From Rhizobium phaseoli (GTDB lineage: Bacteria; Pseudomonadota; Alphaproteobacteria; Rhizobiales; Rhizobiaceae): a stretch of DNA of 64,000 nt. Made by a program: the position numbers and the translations under genes. The first letter of the stretch is position 1. Every line of letters begins with the position of its first letter. The notes beneath the pieces were generated by a model. It was given only the letters and a program-made list of their open reading frames with translations, made no database searches and was not told where the DNA came from. Positions 42,776-50,363 of the stretch are shown here, one piece after another. The DNA lies in the NCBI RefSeq assembly GCF_003985125.1, contig NZ_ML133586.1:1-64000 (forward strand), given 5' to 3'.

Positions 42776-44446
42776 TCAGGCGATGCCGACACCGTCGAAT
42801 GACGCGTCGATCGCCGAAATCCGTCGCGCAAGCTGAGCGGATGGAGCGGTCCTGAACAAGGTGCGTGCCGCACTGACGACAGCCCGACGACTGTCACGGA
42901 ATTGCGAGGTGCGCGAGAGCAGCTGCGTCACCGCGACATAGAAGACCGCGGCGACTTCGTCTGGCGTGAAGACCAGACTGCCGCCTTCCTCCGCCACCAG
43001 CATGAGATAAGCCGCCTTGTTATGGATACCGCTGTTGACATGCACCCCTCCCCAGTCGCCATTCTGAGTGACCGGCATGATCCGATACTGGTTCATATGT
43101 GCAGGCTGGCCCCGCGACGCGGGATCGGACATGTCGCGGATGGGACCGCCGCCTCGCGCGAACCCCTGCCCGAGCCTCCAGTCCCATTGGCGGGGATCGG
43201 GATTGCCTCTATTGGCGATCAGCATGCCGAAAATATCGGAATAGGATTCGTTGAGCGCTCCGGATTGCGCTGCATATTCGAGGCGTGAGGTATTGTCGGT
43301 CACGCCATGGAACATCTCGTGCCCGACGATATCGAGCGCGGCGGCCAGGGTGAGAAGCTGGTTGCCGTTGAGCACCTGGCCATAGACCATTTGGACGCCA
43401 TTCCAATAGGCGTTGAACCACTGGTTTCCACCGGGGCTTTCGCGCATGACGACGCAATTGATGCTGGCGTTCATCGGGCCGCCGCGATTGTCGATATTAT
43501 TCCTCAACACGACTTCACGGAGGAAATGCGCGACGGCCGCCGCATTTGCATGCGCGCTGACTGCGGCAGGCGGCCAGGCAGGTCCTATTTCGTCCCCCGG
43601 CAGCAGGGCATCGTTGACGTTCGGATCCCGAAAACGAAAGTCGAAGGTCTGGATATTGTTCACCGTGTCCTTCAGAACGGCGCGGGCACCAATTTTTTCG
43701 ACATTTATGGTCCGTTGAACATTGCGGGCGTCGAAGGCGAGCTGCTCCTCGGCGGCCATTGTCGGGGTACGCGGTAATTCCGCAATCACCCTCCCGGTAT
43801 TCGCATCCACCACGTAGTCGAAATAACGCGGCCTCAACGGACCGGATCCGGCACTCTCCGGCATCGTCACCTCGACGTCCTCGAAAATATATGCCAGATG
43901 CCATTTGTCCTTCTTGGCCTCGTAATAGAAACTGAGACGGGGCGCGACACCGGCGATCTTCTTCTTGAACTGGCCTTTCTTGTCGACCGCCGACGCCGCT
44001 CTGGTGGCCGAAATCTTCGCCACAGGCGGAACATTGGTCGGCTCCCCCAGCGCCGAATTCAGGCTCACGAGTTTGTTGTCGTCGTCCAGCTCCACGGTCA
44101 CCAGCGACCCGTAGACAGGGATGTCGTGGAACGCCTGGCGAAATTTGACGGTACGGGTATGGGTCAGTGGAACCGTTTCTGTGCCGATAACCTTGAATTG
44201 AGAGTCAGCGTTTTCTGCAGACGGCGCAGTAAAGTCGGGGACGCTATTGCTTGTGAGCGCATGGCCGAGATATCGACGGGCCGCAGTCTCAGGGTCCACC
44301 ACCTGTGTGGCAGCAGGCTCAAACGCGAAGGTCGGGAGGTCAGACTGTTCTTTAGCGAGAGCGGCGAACATAGGAGCCGATCCGGCGTCCGATACGTGCA
44401 TCGAAAAAGATTTCATCCCGTTTCCGGGCCTGTGTGACTCTGCCAT
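42776..44446 (-). CDS. M4 (thermolysin) family metalloprotease without a signal peptide
   Basis: A 556-residue gluzincin. The zinc site is HEMFH (residues 376-380) with the third ligand E400 in ALNESYSDIFG, 19 residues after the second His, as in thermolysin. The region from about 60 to 240 is an FTP/PepSY-like propeptide (RQAFHDIPVYGSLVTVELDD). GVHVNSGIHNKAAYLM matches the C-terminal thermolysin region with its active-site histidine. No signal peptide is visible at either ATG (44446 or 44491), unusual for this secreted family. It is the first gene of the tyrosinase operon and may process one of the operon's products. Confidence 0.88.
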   Translation of the reverse strand: MAESHRPGNGMKSFSMHVSDAGSAPMFAALAKEQSDLPTFAFEPAATQVVDPETAARRYLGHALTSNSVPDFTAPSAENADSQFKVIGTETVPLTHTRTVKFRQAFHDIPVYGSLVTVELDDDNKLVSLNSALGEPTNVPPVAKISATRAASAVDKKGQFKKKIAGVAPRLSFYYEAKKDKWHLAYIFEDVEVTMPESAGSGPLRPRYFDYVVDANTGRVIAELPRTPTMAAEEQLAFDARNVQRTINVEKIGARAVLKDTVNNIQTFDFRFRDPNVNDALLPGDEIGPAWPPAAVSAHANAAAVAHFLREVVLRNNIDNRGGPMNASINCVVMRESPGGNQWFNAYWNGVQMVYGQVLNGNQLLTLAAALDIVGHEMFHGVTDNTSRLEYAAQSGALNESYSDIFGMLIANRGNPDPRQWDWRLGQGFARGGGPIRDMSDPASRGQPAHMNQYRIMPVTQNGDWGGVHVNSGIHNKAAYLMLVAEEGGSLVFTPDEVAAVFYVAVTQLLSRTSQFRDSRRAVVSAARTLFRTAPSAQLARRISAIDASFDGVGIA

Positions 44447-45069
44447 GGCAAATCCCCATCCCCATAGAGGCAGCCGCGTCGCAGGCGGCACGCCGGCTAT
44501 GCAGTGTTGCTTCGGTCAAATCCGATATCGCTCACACCCTTCTAAATCGTTCGCGGAGGTATCCATGCTCGTCGGCTCGCCATCTGTAGCGCACGTCCTG
44601 TTCGTTCTGCCCGCGTCTACGGTTCAACGCCAAAGTCACAAAAGCACAGCATGCTCCGCGAGTAGGGTCACGACATAGTCGCGTCCCCCTCCGAGAGAGG
44701 ATCCGGAAGAACTGAAATGGTGTGGATGCCCTTATAACGATAGGTTTTATTAAAACACGAACGCAAGCAACCATCAAGAGCTTTATCGTTCATAGTACAA
44801 TTATTTCATGCACTCATTATTACTTGTAGGGACGATGGATCCATAGGTGTGCAGGTGGCCGCATTAGGCCTTGCAGGGAGAAAACGCGCACCAGCCGCCT
44901 GGATGAGAATCTGCATTGGTCGGCAAGGCGGATTTAGGCTCAGAGGCGGGTCTGGGAGAGCAGGCAACTTGCGAGCACGAGCAGCTTGAGCATGATGGCG
45001 ACGAGGAGATCTTGGCTATTTTTCCTGCGGCTTTGAATGTGTTTGCTAAGCGAGCAAGAGCGGGGGGAC
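44447..45069. other. Intergenic region with a possible transposase tail
   Basis: The first part probably carries the promoter of the tyrosinase operon (AT-rich around 44740-44830). Between 44940 and 45060 the minus strand reads AKHIQSRRKNSQDLLVAIML and then LKLLVLASCLLSQTRL, which could be the end of another transposase cut by the IS3 insertion. No intact gene is seen. Confidence 0.4.
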
Positions 45070-45093
45070 TGAACCGCGCCGGGTTTGCCGGAG
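45070..45093 (+). repeat. Left terminal inverted repeat of the IS3 element
   Basis: The sequence starts TGAACCGCGCCGGGTTTGCC and pairs with 46369-46392, 23 of 24 bases matching. Confidence 0.9.
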
Positions 45094-45108
45094 ACCGTTT
45101 GGTTTAAG

Positions 45109-46014
45109 TTATGCGGCCATAGCTGGTGCGTCCAGCATGGCGTAGTATCGTTCTTCTGCCTCTGCTGGCGGAATATTCCCAATGGGTTCCAGAAGACGGC
45201 GGTGGTTGAACCAGTCGATCCATTCGAGCGTGGCGAACTCCACGGCTTCGAAGTTGCGCCATGGGTCCTCGCCGATGGATGACCTCGGCCTTGTAAAGAC
45301 CGTTGATCGTTTCGGCGAGAGCATTGTCGTAACTGTCGCCAACGCTTCCGACAGACGGCTCGTGCCCGCCTCCGCCAGCCGTTCGGAATAGCGAATGGAC
45401 ACATATTGCGAGCCGCGGTCGGAATGATGAACCAGCGCGCCACGTTTAACGGGCCGCCGATCATGAAGCGCCTGGTCGAGGGCATCGAGCACAAAGCCCG
45501 CATGGGCCGTTCGGCTTGCCCGCCAACCGACGATACGGCGGGCGAAGGCATCAATGACGAAGGCCACGTAAACGAAGCCCTGCCAGGTCGCGACATAGGT
45601 GAAATCGGATAACCACAGCATGTTCGGCGCTGGAGCGAAGAACTGTCGGTTCACCCGGTCGAGCGGACATGGAGCGGACTTGTCCGACACGGTGGTTTTG
45701 ACTGGCTTGCCGCGAATGACGCCTTGAAGCCCCATCATTCTCATAAGCCGAGCGACGGTGCAGCGGGCGATGTCGTAACCTTCTCGCTGCAACTGCCGCC
45801 AGACTTTGCGCACGCCATAGACCTGGAAGTTCTCGTTGAACACCCGACGTATCTCGACTTTCATGGCAATATCATTCCGTTCGCGGGCCGATAGGCGGTC
45901 CACGTCCATGCGCTTGGCGATAACCTCATAATAGGTGGACGGGGCAATCGGCAGCAGTCTGCAGATCGGCTCGACCCCGAGCACCGAGCGGTGTTCGTCG
46001 ATGAAGGAGATCAT
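45109..46014 (-). pseudogene. IS3 orfB transposase with a compensated double frameshift
   Basis: The integrase core is clear: FQVYGVRKVWRQLQREGYDI, ASPAPNMLWLSDFTYVATW (first Asp), HHSDRGSQYVSIRYSERLAE (second Asp) and NFEAVEFATLEWIDWFNHRR. Between residues about 212 and 252 the translation is foreign (TSRLSEALATVTTML). Read in another frame, this stretch gives SVGSVGDSYDNALAETINGL, which contains the catalytic Glu. Two opposite frameshifts therefore remove the third residue of the DDE triad while keeping the frame open. Confidence 0.8.
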
Positions 46015-46342
46015 CGCTTCAGTGGGCGGTCGAGCTCCGCCTGGGCAAAATACGCCGAGGCTTTGCGTAGAATCTCATTCGCCTGACGAAGCTCGCGGTT
46101 CTCTCGCTCCAGAGCCTTCATCTTCTCCGCCACGTCACTCGGCAAACCTGCACGCTTGCCGCTGTCGACCTCGGCCTTCTTCACCCATTCATGGAGGGTA
46201 TGCGCCGAGCAACCGATCTTGGCCGCTATCGATGATACCGCCGCCCAGCGGGGGGGGGATGTTCGGCTTCATGCTCCGTCACCATCCGAACGGCGCGGGC
46301 ACGAACTTCAGGAGAGAATTTGTTCGTCGTCTTGCTTGTCAT
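46011..46342 (-). pseudogene. IS3 orfA with a frameshift at a run of nine G/C bases
   Basis: From ATG 46342 the frame reads MTSKTTNKFSPEVRARAVRM, VTEHEAEHP and then leaves frame at the homopolymer (G9 on the plus strand, 46250-46258). The remaining helix-turn-helix and leucine-zipper part (SSIAAKIGCSAHTLHEWVKK, EKMKALERENRELRQANEIL) continues in the next frame. Slippage at this run is a likely cause. Confidence 0.75.
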
Positions 46343-46368
46343 AGACCCTACTTCTCACGAGTTGGGGG

Positions 46369-46392
46369 CTCCGGCAAACTCGGCGCGGTTCA
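46369..46392 (-). repeat. Right terminal inverted repeat of the IS3 element
   Basis: Reverse complement of 45070-45093 with one mismatch; ends at GGTTCA on the plus strand. Confidence 0.9.
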
Positions 46393-46394
46393 TT

Positions 46395-46672
46395 CTGACA
46401 AGACCTCCATACCTACGACCCGGCCCGTGAAGGGCTTGAGCCGCTAATCGAAAAGGTGTGGAGTTATTGCGAGGCCAACGGGATCGCCGCGAAGACTGTG
46501 ACGCTCAAGTTGAAATATTCTGATTTCGCCCAGATCACCCGCAGCAAAACGGTTCCCACACCGCTGCCGGTAATCGCCGACCTGAAGGAGATCGTCAACC
46601 TTCTGCTGGTGCCGATCTTTCCGCCCCGAAAGGGCATTCGCTGTGTTCCGGCGTGCAAATTTGGCCTAAAGC
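46395..46672 (+). pseudogene. C-terminal fragment of DNA polymerase IV (dinB)
   Basis: The plus strand reads DLHTYDPA, then GLEPLIEKVWSYCEANGIAA, KTVTLKLKYSDFAQITRSKT, LPVIADLKEIVNLLLVPIFP and PRKGIR, the little-finger region of Y-family DNA polymerase IV. The catalytic palm and the last residues of the family are missing. The fragment begins directly at the IS3 end, so recombination at the IS removed the 5' part. Confidence 0.7.
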
Positions 46673-46675
46673 TCG

Positions 46676-48040
46676 TCAATGCCAATGATTGTCGTGGTCG
46701 TGGTGCGCGCCGGTCAATGCGTTTTTGAAATAACGGTTATAGTATTCGAGGTCGACGTGATGCACCTGTATCCACACGCCGGGAACATGAATTGCATCGA
46801 CATGCGCGGGGAAGCGACCATGGGTATCATATATGTACTCGCAAATGTCCGTCACGCACTCAATCACGTCGCTACTGTACTCGGCGGCCTCGGTTAGGTA
46901 ACGATCGCCAAAGTCATCCTTGTAAATTCCCTTGAAAAGGGCCGCATCCTTGTAAATCCCCTGTGAACCAAACTTGGCCGAAACCACTTCGTCCACGGCT
47001 TCTCTCATGTTTTGATAGTTCGGGGGGGACTTCGCCTTGATAAGGTCGCGGTCTCCCAGTCGCAGACCAACCGGATGTGCCCTGAGGCTGCTGTATTTCG
47101 GCAGCGGCACCTGCCAGCGTAAAATGTCGAGCAGTCGCCATTTCGGCACAGCGAAATCGAAACCTAGCATCGGACCGTAGCTGTCCCGGAATTTTGGATC
47201 GCCGAGCAGTACCGGCGGGCTGATGGAGGCGTGAATATAGGCTCCTAGGCCCATGGCATCAGCGACCAACATGAGATTCTGGAGCAATAAATCTGCTTCG
47301 ATCTGGGTCCGTAGGCTACCGATGACGCCGAGCGGCACCTTGATCTCTTCGTTGAGAAATCGATTCTTGACCCATTTTCCTACGCCGGCCCTAAGATAGA
47401 AATTACGATCGTCAACGATTGTTGGTCGGTGTCCTTCGGGCTGTGTCAAGAGATACATCAGGCCGTTAATATATTGATGTGACAGGTCTACGACGGGAAA
47501 AAGCACCGTCGTGCCGGGCAGGTTCGACAGCAAGCGATTGGAATCGAGATAGGCGGGGAATTCGCGGTTTGCCGTATCCAGTCTGCCATTGCTAATTTTC
47601 ACTTTCGCTCGTTTGGCATGTGCGATTAGTGCCTCCGGTTCGAACGATAATGGTGGGGTGAACGGAACCCTGTCGATGAAGTATGTGCCGGTATCGTTGA
47701 TGAGGAAGAAATATGTCCCTTGGGCATTGTCGGGGCTGCCGGCCGTTCGCCCTTCCATATGGACATTCGGCTTTGCCATTACGAACTCGCCGGTGACAGG
47801 ATCCTCAAACGGCCTGTCCGGCATTGTAAGGCCGGTAAGGCCAGTCATGGCGATTAAAATTGCCTCTTCGAGGTCGGTAAGTGGCACCGGTTTTTGGGTG
47901 GATTGATAGGTCATGGTGCCTGCTTTGATCAGGGGAACACCTCGGCCGATCCGGTGCGTACGCCGTTGAAGAATCGTCTGGATTAATGGGCGCTCGAGCA
48001 ATCGCTCAAAACCGGTTTTGTTTGTCTCCTCGCTGCTCAT
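46676..48040 (-). CDS. Nitroreductase-like protein of the haem-oxygenase operon
   Basis: A 454-residue protein. The segment EADLLLQNLMLVADAMGLGA followed by YIHASISPPVLLGDP resembles the flavin-binding core of nitroreductase-fold enzymes, and LTDLEEAILIAMTGLTGLTM near residue 55 could be its N-terminal counterpart. The rest is unfamiliar. The C-terminus is His-rich (GAHHDHDNHWH), a possible metal site. It is the last gene of a four-gene minus-strand operon and begins after GGGGAGGAAAC. It may be a redox partner that acts on products of the haem enzymes. Family assignment is tentative. Confidence 0.55.
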   Translation of the reverse strand: MSSEETNKTGFERLLERPLIQTILQRRTHRIGRGVPLIKAGTMTYQSTQKPVPLTDLEEAILIAMTGLTGLTMPDRPFEDPVTGEFVMAKPNVHMEGRTAGSPDNAQGTYFFLINDTGTYFIDRVPFTPPLSFEPEALIAHAKRAKVKISNGRLDTANREFPAYLDSNRLLSNLPGTTVLFPVVDLSHQYINGLMYLLTQPEGHRPTIVDDRNFYLRAGVGKWVKNRFLNEEIKVPLGVIGSLRTQIEADLLLQNLMLVADAMGLGAYIHASISPPVLLGDPKFRDSYGPMLGFDFAVPKWRLLDILRWQVPLPKYSSLRAHPVGLRLGDRDLIKAKSPPNYQNMREAVDEVVSAKFGSQGIYKDAALFKGIYKDDFGDRYLTEAAEYSSDVIECVTDICEYIYDTHGRFPAHVDAIHVPGVWIQVHHVDLEYYNRYFKNALTGAHHDHDNHWH

Positions 48041-48090
48041 GTTTCCTCCCCAGCCTCCGAATGTGGCGTCGACGACCCAGCTTGGCCGTC

Positions 48091-48678
48091 TCAGTATTGG
48101 ACGGCGCGCTCACGTACCCACAGCCGAATGGCCAGGGATAGCGAGATCACGGCCGCAAAAATGATCCCAAGAATATGAACCGGACCACTTCGCAAAAACA
48201 GGAAGGTGGTCGCGAATATTAGAAAAGTAAGCGTGCGTACAGCGATCTGGAAGCGCGCCGCGGGCGGGGTCCGGCTCGGCGCAAACCATAGAAGCAAAAC
48301 ATCCAAGCCCCACAGGATAACGAGCAGGAAATTTATGCTGGCAATGGGAATGCCCATCTGCACGAAGGTGTCCTTAAGCCCGTTGAATATTACGAATATG
48401 GCCCAATAAGCGTGAACAAGAAAAAGCAGATAAGCGAAGGTCCAGAACAAGTGTACGACGTTGGCCATGCGTTGGGAGAGCGTGCGGTAGGGATAGAGCG
48501 CCAAGCTCGGGAGAAGCATGAGACTTGTCACCCAGATAGTGGCTTTCGTGCGACCGAGATCGACGTCGTCCAGCGTCGTCTCCGGCCAGAGGAGCGCAAG
48601 AACCAGCAGTACGCCAAACGTCACGAACGCCAGCGAGAACTGCGGCAGAGTTATACTGTTCGGAGGCATGGCCTTCAT
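48091..48678 (-). CDS. Multi-pass membrane protein of the haem-oxygenase operon
   Basis: A 195-residue protein with five or six hydrophobic helices (FSLAFVTFGVLLVLALLWP, VWVTSLMLLPSLALYP-like, HLFWTFAYLLFLVHAYWAIF, INFLLVILWGLDVLLLWFAP, LTFLIFATTFLFLR, ILGIIFAAVISLSLAIRLW). Two histidines in HLFWTFAYLLFLVHAYW might bind haem. I do not recognise the family. It lies 17 bases after the cytochrome gene and 50 bases before the nitroreductase-like gene, so it may anchor the complex or serve as a quinone or haem b electron carrier. Confidence 0.65.
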   Translation of the reverse strand: MKAMPPNSITLPQFSLAFVTFGVLLVLALLWPETTLDDVDLGRTKATIWVTSLMLLPSLALYPYRTLSQRMANVVHLFWTFAYLLFLVHAYWAIFVIFNGLKDTFVQMGIPIASINFLLVILWGLDVLLLWFAPSRTPPAARFQIAVRTLTFLIFATTFLFLRSGPVHILGIIFAAVISLSLAIRLWVRERAVQY

Positions 48679-48694
48679 GGGCTCGTTCCTGACG

Positions 48695-50353
48695 TTAGAG
48701 CATTTTCAAATAGTCAAGCAGCGCGGCAAGATCGTCCGGATTTCGTTTCGGGTCGTCATAGGCCCATGGATAGTCATGTCCCCTGTTCGAGTTGCCGATC
48801 TGAGTCGTATCGAACGTGAAGTAATTTCGATCGTCAGCGCTTTCCGGAGAGCGAAAGCCGACGTCGGCCGGATCGTAGGTGTTATCGCCCCGATAAAAGA
48901 CATCTCTACGCTTCCTGAGATTAATCAGTTCAGCCAACGTCATGACACTGCCGTTATGGAGGTAGGGGGCACGCAGGAACATCCCGTCCAGCGGCGCGTT
49001 TACGTAGCCCCTAATGGATGTCTCCTCCTCTTGTCCACGCTGGGGCCAAATATCCTCTCGCTTAAAATGGAACGGGTGCTTGTCGGGGAAGAGCGCAAAC
49101 ATTTTTTCGGCGAGAGGTCCATAATGACGAAACCGCACGCGTTCCGGATCGGTGTTGAGCTCACCGGCCGGCACGACTTGGCCGGTCTTCTCGCCGTTGA
49201 CCCAAGCCCCGGTCGAATCCCGATCGCCGTGGCAGGCGGCGCAATATTGCCCGTAGACTTTGCGCCCCTGCAGGATACGTGCAGGATCGATCGAGGCCGC
49301 ATCTTCCGGGAACATGTCGGAATAGCGCAACGGACGCAACGTCTTCGTGAAATCGCTCGCTTTGCGGATATTGTCGGCAATTTCCGGCTTAGCCATATTA
49401 GTGACCGTGGCCCCGGCTGCGAGCGCCGCCAGCGAACTGCGGGCATATATGTCGCCGATCGACCCATCGAACTGGGCGCGCGCGCGATGATCCTCCGAAA
49501 AAACCGTGGCAATCTTCGTGTAGACGGGCATATCGTTGCCAGGCCGGTCGAGCACAGTGCGAACGAGAGTGCGAAACGGTTGGGTACGTGTTGGACCCGT
49601 CGGTGTTACGTCTGCATCGCGGGATCGGTAATTTCCGATCGGTTCGTCGAAGCGCGGCAATCCTGCCTCGATCCGAGCGCGAACCTGGCGAAGCCATAGC
49701 CCAATCAACAGGCGTTGTATCGAGCCCAGCGTTTCACCCGTCTTGGCTCTATACGAATCGCAAATGCTGTCGACGGTCAGACGATAGGGCCGTTCCATGT
49801 CCGTTTCGCCATCTCTTTGCGGCTTCACCCTGGTCAAGACCGCCGCCTGAAATGCATCGATCCAGGCGAAGAGATTGATCGATACGCTGCCTGGTCCGTA
49901 GACGACGACGCCCTTGCTCTCCTCACTTTTGCGAATTCGCGTGGTGTGGCAAAGAGCACAACTGAAGCCGACGAACGGGACAGGCGACGGCGCCGCGGAA
50001 CCGGGGCGGTAGTTGCTGGTCGCAAAGCCGAGTGGCAAACCGTTATTGGCCTCCGGGTTGTCATACGGCAAGAACCCGAATTGCTTCACCCAATCGCCGG
50101 CATCCGCACCGGCCGGCTGAAAATGCTCGGGAAACAGGTCGGGCAGTACCAAAGCGACCGGTAGCGGCATGAGTTCCGTGCCGATGGTGCCATTTTCGAA
50201 CGCATCCTTTGGATCCCGGATAGTTGGATGCACCCAGTCGCCTTCGAGCCTGATGAATATCCCCGTTGCAACAAGAGTGATGAGTACAAGCAGGTTGACG
50301 CTCACCAAGAGGAAGCGAAAGAGCCGGTATAATCTGTCGCGGGAAATTGGCAT
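48695..50353 (-). CDS. Membrane-anchored dihaem c-type cytochrome, RoxA/peroxidase-like
   Basis: A 552-residue protein with an N-terminal signal anchor (FRFLLVSVNLLVLITLVATG) and two haem c sites, CALCH (132-136) and CAACH (371-375). The C-terminal FLRAPYLHNGSVMTLAELI motif is shared by rubber oxygenase RoxA and related dihaem cytochrome peroxidases. RoxA cleaves polyisoprene double bonds with oxygen. Here the enzyme probably works in the periplasm on a lipid or on a product of the fused haem enzyme, or passes electrons to it. ATG 50353 follows GAGGGGC and lies 10 bases after the stop of the preceding gene. Confidence 0.8.
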   Translation of the reverse strand: MPISRDRLYRLFRFLLVSVNLLVLITLVATGIFIRLEGDWVHPTIRDPKDAFENGTIGTELMPLPVALVLPDLFPEHFQPAGADAGDWVKQFGFLPYDNPEANNGLPLGFATSNYRPGSAAPSPVPFVGFSCALCHTTRIRKSEESKGVVVYGPGSVSINLFAWIDAFQAAVLTRVKPQRDGETDMERPYRLTVDSICDSYRAKTGETLGSIQRLLIGLWLRQVRARIEAGLPRFDEPIGNYRSRDADVTPTGPTRTQPFRTLVRTVLDRPGNDMPVYTKIATVFSEDHRARAQFDGSIGDIYARSSLAALAAGATVTNMAKPEIADNIRKASDFTKTLRPLRYSDMFPEDAASIDPARILQGRKVYGQYCAACHGDRDSTGAWVNGEKTGQVVPAGELNTDPERVRFRHYGPLAEKMFALFPDKHPFHFKREDIWPQRGQEEETSIRGYVNAPLDGMFLRAPYLHNGSVMTLAELINLRKRRDVFYRGDNTYDPADVGFRSPESADDRNYFTFDTTQIGNSNRGHDYPWAYDDPKRNPDDLAALLDYLKML

Positions 50354-50363
50354 GGTGTGCCCC

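Larger units (their letters stand above)
45070..46392 (-). mobile_element. IS3-family insertion sequence with intact ends, damaged genes
   Basis: The 24-bp terminal repeats TGAACCGCGCCGGGTTTGCC... (45070-45093) and its reverse complement (46369-46392) differ at one base. The 1323-bp element encodes orfA and orfB on the minus strand. The flanking bases (GAC left, TTC right) do not form a target duplication, so the site has been rearranged after insertion or by recombination between copies. Confidence 0.85.

Noticed and set aside
44247..44678. Plus-strand frame of 143 codons overlapping the M4 protease start
   Set aside because: It is opposite the propeptide of a gene with a complete zinc site and has no recognisable features.
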